Below the pieces are notes generated by a model, which did no database searches, was not told where the DNA came from, and was given only the letters and a program-made list of their open reading frames with translations. A DNA stretch of 64,000 nt from NCBI GenBank assembly GCA_029255685.2, contig CM055315.2:48341705-48405704 (forward strand), given 5' to 3'. The first letter of the stretch is position 1, and every line of letters starts with the position of its first letter. Shown here piece after piece: positions 46,470 to 58,068 of the stretch. This DNA comes from Silene conica. Taxonomy: Eukaryota > Streptophyta > Magnoliopsida > Caryophyllales > Caryophyllaceae. Both the position numbers and the translations under genes were made by a program.

Positions 46470-48137
46470 CAGGTTATGAAAATTTTACTTTTGTGTTTTT
46501 CATAAGTTTATTTAAAAGTTTTTGAAAAATCTCGTTTCTGCCGCCGTGTCGGTCGGTCGACCAGTTATAGCGGTCGGTCGACCGCCCCTGTGTGAGTTTT
46601 CTGTTTTTTTTTTCAAAACAGTTTCCTTTGTGAGAAATCGTGTTCAGAAACTCGGTTTCGTGTTTTGTGGTCGGTCGACCTGTTTTTCGGGTCGGTCGAC
46701 CATTCTGCTTAAAAAAAAAAAATAAAAAAAAAAATAAAAAATTTCGTCAGGTGGTCGGTCGACCTGTTTTTCCGGTCGGTAGACCACCCCTTTAACAGAA
46801 TCGTTTTTTTTTATTTTACGAAAATAACATGTTTTATTTTCACATGGCTTAAAATAATATACTATATACGGAAATAGTGTATTATTTAGTGAAACGGTTC
46901 ACCCTCGCTTGATACATATTGTTTTAAAACAGTTTAAAATAATGGATTATATGTTTGTTAAAATTGGTGATTAAAACGGTATAGTCACTTAATTTTAATC
47001 TTAAAAGGTGGTTTGGTATAAATTTATTAATCATAATAACAGTATTATGTCATGTATAAATTGTTTTTAGTTGATGCATTTTATTTATCGTCTTGTGAAT
47101 GCCTTGAATGCTTTCAATAACGTATTTAATTTTTGCAAACGGTTGTAACTTAGTGTGGCCTTAGAAGATTGTGTCACCGTAATGAAGGGACACGATCTTG
47201 CTTGTAATTTTGAGATCTTGAATCTCCGTTTTGTGTTTTTGCCATGTAATTACTTTTGTATTTAAATTAGAATGTATCTAGGACTACTTTTGTAATTTAA
47301 ATTAGTAATTTTGTGAAGACCAAAGACAAGACGGAGGCCGGATGCTCACTCCCGCTGCAAGGACCAAGATGGAACATCAAGACAAGCTTCTAGGGTCCAA
47401 CAGTGGATTCCAAGTTGTTTTATGTTTATTTTGGTAGGATAGGCCACACTAGGACTTTTATTTATGTTTATTGCATTTATCTTTACGCTTTCATCGATAA
47501 TAGCTTGCATCATATTCCGCCTAAAAACCAAACCACCTATATCATGCCTGAAAACTGACTCATGTAGAGGTTACGCGTTAGTTTTCTGTGACAATACAGA
47601 TGTCACATGTCAATTTATAAAGCCATCACTTTATTTAATTCATTCACGCAAATGCTAGTTTTTAGTTCACTTAAATATGGATAAATAAGAGTTGATGGGG
47701 TCTTCCTCGTATAACCAAAAATTGAGATTAGTCTTTATAAATCAGCCTCCCATGAATCCCTTCTTCGTCGGTAGGCATAATATGACCCCTTCTACGTCGG
47801 GTAAGTGGGAACAGATGATTTATTTTATCTCAACATCATGGTCACTCGATAATATTCCAGTGACTGAGATGGACTAATAGATAGATATACGGAAATCTAT
47901 CGACCAAGAGTTCCAACGATTGGAATTAGCCAAACTGTGGGCTTATCAATATACGGAAATTGAGTCTTGGGATCGTTTATATAATTCTTGAGGGAGATCA
48001 ATTATATAAATGCATGAGTCTACGAGTTTAAATTCAATTTAATATAGACTTAAATCACAACAATAAGTTGCTTATATGATTTTGTTTTATCTTCTTTCAG
48101 TGTAGAACACGTTCATTAAAACTGCTGTAAAACTAAA
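46470..48137 (+). other. Element F leader
   Basis: 1668 bp, aligned with the A leader: palindrome cluster near its start, conserved block at about 47318-47460. No gene. Confidence 0.8.
46549..46790 (+). repeat. GGTCGGTCGACC palindrome cluster, element F leader
   Basis: Six or so variants, including CGGTCGGTCGACCG, GGTCGGTCGACC and CGGTCGGTAGACCACC, one more than in A: the last block holds a pair where A has a single motif. Confidence 0.85.
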
Positions 48138-51100
48138 ATGGCTGGTGAAGACCCAATGCCAAGTGCCAAGCTAGCGCGTGAATCCTGGCTAAAAGCCTTC
48201 ATGGACTCCATGAATCAGTCAACTAGACTGAGGAATGATGGGTCAAACTTCTCTGACTGGGAGGCAGCACTACGGAATGCTGCCATTGTTGACGGAAAGC
48301 TCAAGTTCTTAACTGAGCCCATTCCGCCACACCCAGGAACTGGAGCTAGAGCCAACGATGTTCGCGCTCATAGCGACTTCGTCATGGAAGCGGGTGCGAT
48401 AAAGAACGTACTGATCTATGCAATGGAATCCAATTTGCAAAGACGCTTCATAACCCATGGTGCAAACAAGATTTTCACCACGCTCACTAACGAATTCTCC
48501 AAGGCTCCGAGAATCGTTTCTTATGAGCATACCTGTCGCTTCTTTGAGGCGAAACTCCAGAAGGGCCAAGCTGTTAGCCCACATATTCTCAACATGATTG
48601 AGAATATCGAGAAACTGGAGTCCCTAAACTGCAAGATCAGTGAGAACATCATCGTTGATCGCATGCTTCATTCGCTTCATGATGGGTTCGCCCTCTTTAG
48701 GGCCAACTACTACATGAACGACATGAAGAAGACTCCCCATGAGCTCCACTCCCTTCTCGTACAGACTGAGAAGGATCTAAAGTTGAGTGGGAGTCTAAAG
48801 CAGGATGTTCTCATGATCTCCAGTAAGGGAAAAGGTAAAGGGAAGGCTAAAGCTCAGGGCGACCTAGCAGTAGGTAAGCCCAGGTTCAAGAAACCAGGAT
48901 TTACTAAGAGTGGGCCAGGTGAGTCAAGCAACTCACAGGGCAAAACAAAGAGCAAGGATACTAGCATGGAATGTCACCATTGCCACAAGACTGGGCATTG
49001 GAGGCGCTCATGCCCCGTGTATCGTGAGGACATTAAGGCAGGTCGTGTTACTCCTGTTGGTATGTCTTCTTCTTCTTTTATTCACATGATTGAGATTAAC
49101 CATGCAAGTTACGGAACTTGGGTACTAGATACTGGTTGTGGTTCTCATCTATGTAATCATGTGCAGGGCCTCCGAAACCAAGAACCCCTAATCAAGGGTG
49201 AGGTTGACCTGCGTGTCGGGAATGGAGCACGTGTTGCTGCAATCTCGAGGGGAACATACGTGATCCAGCTTCCAAGTGGATTCGAGTTATCTTTAAATAA
49301 CTGTTATTATGTTCCTTGTTTGTCCAAAAACATTATTTCAGTTTCTGCACTTGACAAACTCGGCTTTTCATTTGTAATAGAGAATAACAGCTGTATTTTC
49401 TCCTTACACAATATGATTTATGGCAAGGCAGTTTCCATGAATGGAATTTATGTTTTAGATCAAACCACCGAGATATTACATGTGAATAATAAAAGATTAA
49501 AGGTAGGTGACAAAGATCAAACTTACCTATGGCATTGTCGTATGGGACACATAAATGAGAAACGCGTAAAACAGCTCATACAGAATGGAGCTATATCGCC
49601 CTTTGATTTCGAATCATATGGCACGTGTGAATCATGTCTCATCGAAAAAATGACTCGTATTTCCTTCAAAGGTGTTGGAATGCGCGCTGCCGACCTATTA
49701 GGACTCATACATACGGACGTATGTGGCCCTATGTCGATCAACGCACGAGAAGGCTATAGGTATTTCATCACTTTCACGGATGATTTGAGTAGATATGGCT
49801 ATGTCTACTTGATGAAACATAAAAGTGAATCCTTTGACAAGTTCAAAGAATACCAGAATCGGGTATAGAACCAGCTGGGTAGAAAGATTAAAGCACTACG
49901 TTCAGATCGTGGTGGTGAGTATCTTTCACACGAGTTTGATCAACACCTAAAAGACTGTGGGATCGTGCTACAGTTGACTCCACCTGGAACACCACAATTA
50001 AATGGTGTGTCCGAACGGAGAAATCGAACTTTACTTGATATGGTTCGATCCATGATGAGTCACACCGTTGTGCCTGATTCATTGTGGGGCTATGCTCTTT
50101 TGTCGGCCGCTCTAATACTTAACCGAAGTCCGTCTAAAGCTGTTGACAAGACTCCATTCGAGTTATGGAAGGGAACGGTCCCTAACTTGTCCTTTATTCG
50201 GGTTTGGGGCTGCGAGGCTTATGTCAAGTGGAGACACGAGGATAAGCTCGGCCCGCGATCGGTCAAGACATACTTTATAGGCTATCCAAAGGGAACGTTT
50301 GGTCATTACTTCTACTCGCCTACCGAACAACGTGTTTTTGTTGCGGCTAGTGCGACGTTCTTAGAGAAAGAATTTCTCAAGAACAAGTCGAGTAATAGAA
50401 CCTTCGAGTTATCGGAGGTTCAAGAACCAACTACCGAGCAACCATTGGAGGAAACAGTACCTTCAACCGAGGCTGCGGTAGATATCCCCGAGGAACCTAG
50501 GAGGTCAGGAAGAGTCTCTATTCCACCGGACAGATACATTGGTATGGTCGAGGAACACGATACAGATGACGTCTTACTCCTAGAGGGTAATGAACCCACA
50601 ACCTATAAAGGTGCCATGACCAGTTCTGACTCAAAGCTATGGCTAGAAGCCATGCAATCCGAGATGGACTCCATGTATGAGAACAACGTGTGGGATCTTG
50701 TGGACCTACCTGCAAAGGTACGTCCCCTTCAATGCAAATGGCTTTACAAGATAAAGCATGCCGTGGAAGGACAACAAGATATCCACAAGGCTAGACTAGT
50801 TGCTAAAGGTTTCACTCAAGTGCCAGGCTTGCACTATGATGAGATCTTTGCACCCGTAGTCATGCTACGTTCCATTCGGATTATCTTAGCGATCGCCGCA
50901 TTTCATGACTATGAAATATGGCAAATGGACGTTAAAACCGCCTTCTTAAACGGTTATTTGGAGGAAGAGTTGTACATGGTACAACCCGAGGGTTTTATCG
51001 ATCCAGCACATCCTAAGAAAGTTTGCAAGCTTAAGCGTTCCATCTATGGACTTAAGCAAGCATCGCGGAGTTGGAATCATCGCTTCGACCAAGTGATAAA

Positions 51101-52169
51101 AGAGAATGGGTTCATTCGATCAGTCGAGGAACCATGTCTCTATATCAAGTCGAGTGGGAGTAAGATTGTATTCCTAGTACTGTATGTCGATGACATACTC
51201 TTGATTGGGAATGACATACCTCTCTTATCTTCGGTTAAAGCATGGTTGAAAAACTATTTCCAGATGAAAGATCTGGGAGAGGCACAAAGAATTTTGGGCA
51301 TCCGTATCTACAGGGATAGATCACGACGGATGTTGTCTCTCAGTCAGGAATCTTATATAGAGAAGATTCTGGAGAGATTCAGCATGACGAACTCCAAGAA
51401 GGGGTTCCTTCCTATGACTCCTGGGCTTCACTTGAGCAACACTCAAGAAGCTAAGTCAGTGGAAGAGAAAGAGCGCATGAGTCGGATTCCTTATGCTTCG
51501 GCAATAGGATCGATCATGTATGCCATGATATGCACACGTCCTGACGTTGCATATGCATTGAGTATGACAAGTCGATTCCAAGCTCATCCAGGTGAACAAC
51601 ACTGGATGGCCGTGAAAAACATTCTTAAGTACCTACGGAGGACTAAAGATTGGGGATTGACTTTTGGAGGCGACTCGACGCTCTGCGCCACGGGTTACGC
51701 AGATGCTAGCTTCCAAACGGATCGAGATGACTCGAAATCTCAGTCTGGATTCGTTTTTACTCTTAATGACGCTGCTGTCAGCTGGAAAAGTTCTAAACAG
51801 AGTGTTACAGCAGATTTTACGACTGAGTCCGAGTACTATGCCGCCTCGGAAGCAGCTAAGGAAGCAATATGGATGCGTCAATTCTTACAAGGACTATCAG
51901 TAGTGCCTAGTTCGAATGACCCAATCACCGTCTATTGTGACAATAGCGGTGCCATCTTCCAAGCTAAGGAGCATAAGTCTAGCAGCAAGGCTAGGCATGT
52001 ACAACGGAAAGCTCATCTAATCAGAGATTACGTGGAGCAAAAGGAGATTTTTATTGAAAAGATCGCTACGGATGACAACATAGCCGATCCTCTCACAAAA
52101 GCATTACCACGTGATAAGCATGAAGGGCACATTCATTCCATGGGAATTGGATGTGTTCCTAAGTTGTAG
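48138..52169 (+). pseudogene. gag-pol: Element F gag-pol (single premature stop)
   Basis: One frame of 1344 codons interrupted only by TAG at 49866-49868 (codon 577), in integrase between the first two catalytic aspartates; element A has a CAG-type codon there. Seen in order: Gag core, CCHC knuckle from C279, protease DTG at D331, GAG-pre-integrase LWHCRMGHINEKR, integrase with HTDVCGPM, SDRGGEY and NGVSERRN, reverse transcriptase with YVDD at 1016-1019, RNase H with YADASF, and the usual end PLTKALPRDKHEGHIHSMG. Unlike A it keeps the GGGG run after SLW and the GAG codon in LLLEGNE. The least damaged Angela-type copy in the window. Confidence 0.94.
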
Positions 52170-52944
52170 TACTCTTTTATGAATTTATGTAATAATTCAT
52201 TTTCTCATGTACTCTATTCAACCTTATTGTTATGATATAAAATGTTTTGTTTCTCATGTGGAATTGTACGCCAATTTTGAACACCACAAAGTGAACTGAT
52301 TAACATTACATCGTTTTGGTCCTTGATTACCCACTTGAGCTGATAACTCAGGTAATCATTTTGTGACGTTGGTTGATGGTGGGTTCAACGAGCCATAAGT
52401 CACGTGGATGACTGACCAATCACAAAGGCGAGTTATACGGATATCTCGTAGGACACCCCGTGACATCGTTATGGAGTCCTAAATGTTTTATAACATTGGG
52501 TGCCAGGTCGTGGATAGGACCTCCATAGTGTTCCTTAGAGTCGAGTCTTTTGACTTTCAACTGTTTCTTGAGATTAAGACAGATTTTGGGTAACTTTGGT
52601 TTCTTTCCCACGGTCACCGTAACAGGGGCCAAGAGGATTTTTTCTGGGTTATTTCATGCTGGGCGATATCGGCAGGATTCGAGTTGAGGGAAATATCCAA
52701 ACCCTTATCAGGATTTTATCATTTCTCAGGGCCACTCGAGGAGTAGTAACTGAAATGCATGGCCATGCTCGAATACAGATTCGTTTTATCAGTTAAGTTA
52801 CTCTCTAGTTGGGGAAACCACTCTTGATACAGATCGCTTGTGAGATACGACCTTTGCGAATGCGGATTTGCAAATTGTCTTACATTGAGTGGGAGAAATT
52901 TTAAAAGGATATGAGATTCGGTTATCGCACCTACACTTGTACGG
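52170..52944 (+). other. Element F 3' region
   Basis: No sense gene; aligned with 26359-27133 of A. Holds the two antisense frames. Confidence 0.7.
52420..52632 (-). other. Antisense open frame 1 copy in element F
   Basis: 70 codons, matching 26609-26821 of A. Doubtful as a gene. Confidence 0.25.
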
Positions 52945-53006
52945 ACAAGTGGGAGTTTGTTGGAGATTGTGTCCTCCACATGTAGTGTGATAACGTCATT
53001 GAACAT
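52719..53006 (-). other. Antisense open frame 2 copy in element F
   Basis: 95 codons, matching 26908-27195 of A. In F it overlaps the extended U3. Doubtful as a gene. Confidence 0.25.
52945..52957 (+). other. Polypurine tract 1 of element F (the one used)
   Basis: ACAAGTGGGAGTT directly before TGTTGGAGATTG at 52958. The 5' LTR of F begins at the matching base, so this tract, not tract 2 at 53019-53031, defined U3 in this copy. Confidence 0.85.
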
Positions 53007-54030
53007 ACCCTTGTACGGACAAGTGGGAGATTGTTGGGGCTGGTGTCCTTGACAATTAAGTACAATGACTTATTAAATCTCTTTAAGGATCACAAGGGCA
53101 TACTTCCGTATTATTACCAGTTGATCCACGTTTATCAATAACGGTTGGCTTGCTAGATAAGTTTGACGTTATTGTCATACGGATGGCGGTGGTCAACTGG
53201 TCCCTATACGTCACACCTATAGGACACGTTTGAGAGATGTGAAGGTATGAAAATACAGTCACATTTTGCCGGATATGACTAAACGGTTAGTCAGAGGTAT
53301 TGACTATTAAATTAGTCAATAAGATGTTGAGATTATTATTTAATACGGATTAAATAATTTTAGCTAATACGGATTACATGATTAATTCGTAAATTAAATA
53401 TAAACGGTTATATTTAATTAAATATTGTATTCGCGTATTAATATAAACAGTTATATTAATTTGGATAATTATACAATATCGTATTTTGTCAGACCATTAT
53501 TAATATATCGACTGTATTAATATCTGATAACATGTTACGATTTATAAATAAAACCCGCGAACAACTTAAAGCTAATTGGGTCGAATCACGCATTGGAATA
53601 AGGTAAGAGTGGAAAGCCCACTCCTACCCGACATCTATTTCGGCCGGCCAAGTGTAGTATATAAGGAGAGTCCTTCTCCTTATATGAAATACTCTTGTTG
53701 CACTGTTTAATAAATCTCAAGGTAAAATTAGGGTTTGAGAGCATTCTTCTCCCAAAACCTCAGATCTCACATCTAAAACCTCAGGGGCTCTCCCTATATT
53801 GCAAGGCAATTGGAGAGGATTTCTAGCACACGCGGCCACGTCTCAAACTAAGTCTTGGGTGCAAGTTATAGGAGGGAATTTGCATTAATTCCTGTTCTTA
53901 GGCCATAAGCACAAAGGACCAAAGGTTGAATTCTTTTTCTTATCCTTTTTAATCTTATGACTATAAACACAACTGTATTTTTCATTATAATCCTGCAAGT
54001 TTAGGGTGAATACATGCTTTATTCCCCACA
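52958..54030 (+). repeat. Element F 3' LTR (1073 bp, extended U3)
   Basis: Matches 45383-46455 with about four differences. The A-type start lies inside at 53032. Confidence 0.93.
53019..53031 (+). other. Polypurine tract 2, now inside U3 of element F
   Basis: ACAAGTGGGAGAT before TGTTGGGGCTGG; a matching copy is at 45444-45456 in the 5' LTR. Confidence 0.8.
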
Positions 54031-54035
54031 TGAAA
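54031..54035 (+). repeat. Target-site duplication of element F (right)
   Basis: TGAAA against TGCAA on the left: four of five bases match. Confidence 0.55.
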
Positions 54036-54761
54036 CCCTAACCATTAGGTGTTAATGCTAGGTTATCATTATGTCTTAACTACTTAAAACACAATTTAAA
54101 AACCCTTAAACCACCTCAACCTACTCGGCACCCTAATAAGTAAAATGGACCTCATTTTAATATTTTGTCATTTGATCAATTGTAAATATATGTGACATAC
54201 ATTGTGTCATAACAATATAAGGAACAATTGTATTTAATTTAAAATGCATATTTATCAAATAAATATCATTTGTTAATTAAATAAAATATATTTTAATTTG
54301 ACAAGTAATTCGAAATTACAGTAATATAAAATGGTCATTTTCATCAATCGTCAATACGATTTACAACCCTTGTAATAAAATACAACCCGATTCATTCTAA
54401 TTACGATATTTTATAAATATCGTACAATGTTTAATAATTGACACGTTTCAATTATAAACATAAATCTTACAATAAGATTTAACCTCTGATTTCTCGAGAT
54501 ACGAGTTTAATGAATATGATCAACTCGTATCAATATACATTTGATCAGTTTATCAGTTAAGGGAATTGTCCTATAGGTGTGACCTAAAGAGATCAACTGA
54601 CCACCACCGTCATACGACAGTAATGTCAAACTCTAGCTAGCCAATCATTACTGATTAATGTTGGTCAGTTGACTAATATAATTTCATATCATCCCTTGCG
54701 CATTCTCGTCATGAGATTTAATTATGTGATCGCACTATTGATGAGGACACATTTCCCAACA
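54036..54761 (-). repeat. Element E 3' LTR, proximal part
   Basis: Continues from 45382. On the minus strand it starts TGTTGGGAAATGTGTCC at 54761. With 44830-45382 it totals about 1279 bp. Contains CACACCTATAGGACA (complement) and the U3 palindrome near 54596-54670. Confidence 0.88.
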
Positions 54762-57133
54762 ATCTCCCACTTGTCCTCGACAAATGTGCGTCACCAATTC
54801 TCTTGTCATATTACAATCTCCCACTCAATGGAAGGTGTCTCTTTGGTCGTACTTGCATTAGATCACATCATGAGTGGTTTTCTCGATCTGGAGGATAACT
54901 GTTTGACCGGAATTATCTACCATAGATACTTTTTGAGCGTGGCCACGCATTTCCAGTTAATTTCTCCTCGAGTGGCCTTGAGATTTGAACAACCCTGACA
55001 AAGGGATGGACAATTTCTATCGTACTACTCCCTTCAACTAGTCACAGTCAGTCACAACCCAAAGCAATCCCATTTGACTCCAGTTACGAAAAGTCGTAGA
55101 GAATGGATCAAGGTTATGCCAAAACTTTACCATCTTGGGTGAGTAGTCTTTAGTCTAAGAATTGACTCATAAAAATACTATAGTAGCTCTTGCCACGACT
55201 GGGCTATTATAAAGTTTCCTGAACTCTATAAGCGGTCACTTTGCCCGACAGAGTGTATCTTGCAGTCTATCTATGTGATCGACTAGTCATCACATATGAC
55301 TCTATGGCATTTGAACTTGCCATCAAATCGTCTCACATTCCAGTCGCTTCGAGATGTCACCTCATGTAAACGGCCAGGGGCTGTACTAAGTCAATCCAGT
55401 TCACTTTATGGGGTTCAAAGTCGTCTCTTACAACCCATTTGGATTTTGACAAAGTATCTTTTATTGAGAGTTAATTAGAACTCAAATGACATTGTCATGC
55501 AAAAACAGTCAACACTGTTTCATTGCATTTGATGCACGATCATCAATTTGTATTAGTGTTTTGTGAATAAACTTTTTATTCATGTTTTCAAAACCTACAA
55601 ATTTTGGTCTCCTTTCAACTCATATTATCTCGCATAATAATATGACTTTATTTGAGTACATATCTAGAACTCATTCTAGATCTTGAGTTTCCTTTCTTGT
55701 GGAAAACTCCCACTGTTATCTTATAACTCGTGACATATTGGTGTATCGGAGGGATTAAAACATCGCTCTAAAGTACCTAGTCACTTATGTACCGAAATCT
55801 ATATTGTAGTTATTTATGATTTAATCACTCCAACATTTTCAATCATCTTGGATATTCAATCAAAAGATTTAGGTTATTCATCAATATGAATAATGTATCC
55901 ATCCATTTTGATTTCTGATGGGTGACCTTTTATTATCAATATAATAAACCTTCCCGTGAAGTTCCATCATCCTATGATGTATGCTATTTTGTTCATCTAG
56001 AATTGAGAACTTCTTATTCTTTACATTTTAAAGAATCATCATTCTCTCTGAATGGTACGTTCATTTTTCTAGTGAATATCGCTCCCACTAAAACCAACAT
56101 CACTCGATATGTTATTCTTTTGCTACCACTTAAACTATTTTCAATCAGTTGTCACTACTTAAATGAACTCTTCATTTCTTGTGATATTTCCTAATTTCAC
56201 TTTTTGATACAAAAGATACTACCATTGAGAGAATTGAGATGATATCTCCTTTATTATCTTATAATTTTGAAAAATCTCATTTGTTAAGGAACCGTTTTCC
56301 TTCCGATTTCGTACGGGGTTTCCTTTATCCTCTCTTGGAAAAAATGAACATAAGGAACATTTTCTCTTGTGTCCTCCCGTAGTTTCTTCAGTGTCCTCTC
56401 GTAGTTTCTTCTATTCATTCATTTAGGGTTCTTCTTAAGAATCCCATGTAGGATTCTTCTCTAAGATCCTACATTTATATCATTGGTTTGCGGGCGAAAT
56501 ATTTTCTCCCACTCTATCCTTTAAAAATAACCTTTATTTATATAAGGATAGCAATTTTTGATATAACCAATGTATATGAATGTTTGAAAAGTTTATAGGT
56601 GTGATGAATTCATTCTCATTTTTACTTAAAATGATCATCATATAATGAATTAATTATGTCTCAATTTGATTGAAAGTATCTCATGTGGTGTAGTTCTCCG
56701 TTTTTAATCAACACTTTGATTCTTTTATATTGATCGTATCAATGTTATTTTATAATGAACGTTTCATGGTACTTCTTTAGTGATTTATAGAGATCACTTT
56801 GATTCATGTTTGACAAGGCATACAATTTATTTTAGGAATCAATTCTTTGATTAAGAACAAAAGTAGTGACTTGGGTTGAAAACCAAGTCACTAATATCCA
56901 AAATACAACCATTGTTTAGGATTTAAATCCTTGTCTTACAAGAAAAGAAATTGTTCTAGGAAATAAAATGCATAATATGAAAGAAGACAATAATGAAAAT
57001 TAGAGCCAAGCTCTTTAAGTCTTCAATCAATTGGATGCTACCATAGCCATCCATGTAAGGAACTTCATGCTTCCTTATCCTTGCCTTTGTCATTAGGAGG
57101 TGGCCCTTTAAAACAATTAAAAAGGGGAAAAAA
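54762..57133 (-). other. Element E post-gag and 3' region (no pol)
   Basis: The polypurine tract ACAAGTGGGAGAT (minus) is at 54762-54774. Then come the 3' block shared with A, D and F (to about 55450) and 1.7 kb aligned with B (32715-34390). No pol motif in any frame. The frame 54669-54998 is antisense and overlaps the LTR end. Hairpin at 56865-56892. Confidence 0.8.
56865..56892 (-). other. Conserved post-gag hairpin, element E
   Basis: AGTGACTTGG / CCAAGTCACT with an 8-nt loop; arms identical to those in B. Confidence 0.65.
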
Positions 57134-58068
57134 TCAACAATTTGTATCACCATACATAAGTTGACAAAATAACATGAATTTAAACGAGAGAGCTTTCCCA
57201 TTTTTGAGATCGGTCAAGTATTTAGGGCAATTACGTTTCCAATGCCCTAACCTCGTGCAATACTGGCGCTTGTCTTCAGATTTTGAAGATGAGGTGGAAG
57301 CGCCTTTCGAAAAGGTCTTCTCTTTAGCCGGTTTGGCTTGAACGTTTTCTTGCCCTTACCTTTGAAGGCACTCCTTTTGAAATTTCCTTTCCCTTTGTTC
57401 TCGATGTTCAAAACATCCTTAGTGGAACTTTCATGAAGTCCCATGTCCCTCTCGGCTTTCACAAGCATCTTATGCAATTCGTCCAATGTGGTCTCTTGAT
57501 TTTGCATGTTGAAATTCACCCGGAATTGAGCATACGATTTCACCTTATTTAGAGAGTGAAGAACTCGGTCAATGATGAGTGAGTCGGGAACATCAACGCC
57601 TTGCAACTTGAGAGTCTCCGCAAACTCAACTAATTTGAGTACATGAGGGCTTATCTTTTGTCCCTCCTTCAAGCAAATGTCGAAGAAGGCAGAAGCCGCC
57701 TCATATTGAATCAACCTTGGAGTTTGTGAAAACATCGTCGCATGTTTGGTGTACATCTCATATGATGTGCCTAAATTAATCATACTCCTTTGGAGGTCCG
57801 GCTCCATGGAGAAGATAAGCACATTGTTGAGAGCGGAGGACTCTTTCATATAGGCTTCGTAAGCCTCACGAGTTGGAGTCGCGGAACGAGCGGTTGGAGC
57901 GGGAGGAGCGGCTTCGGTGAGGTAACGAGTCTTATCGTCACCTTGAGCGGCCAAAACTAATTGCGCATCCCAATCATTAAAATTGGAACCATGCTTATCG
58001 AGTTTGCAACAATCCATGAAGGATCGAAGCCATGAAACATTAGTGAGAGGTGGAGCGTTGGTTGCCAT
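57134..58068 (-). pseudogene. gag: Element E gag (frameshift, damaged knuckle)
   Basis: Gag core from 58068 (SWLRSFMDCCKLDKHGSNF) aligns with B. As in B the open frame leaves the true frame before the knuckle (open frame ends at 57247), and the true frame stops at 57134-57136. In the knuckle the first cysteine is arginine (CGC at 57266-57268), giving RQYCTRLGHWKRNC, so zinc binding would be lost. No pol follows. Confidence 0.88.

Larger units (their letters stand above)
45383..54030 (+). mobile_element. Ty1/copia element F (same family as A), long-LTR form
   Basis: 8648 bp. Both LTRs start TGTTGGAGATTGTGTCC (45383 and 52958) and are 1073 bp, 74 bp longer than those of A and D at the U3 end. 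They differ at about four sites (99.6% identical). The E LTR continues on both sides at precisely these limits. One premature stop breaks gag-pol. Confidence 0.94.

Noticed and set aside
47464-47877. Open frames in the F leader
   Set aside because: Short frames in non-coding leader; not kept in A.
54669-54998. 109-codon frame with a counterpart at 61424-61768
   Set aside because: Antisense to E and G and running out of the LTR; the two peptides start differently and shift relative to each other. Conservation is noted as a DNA-level finding only.
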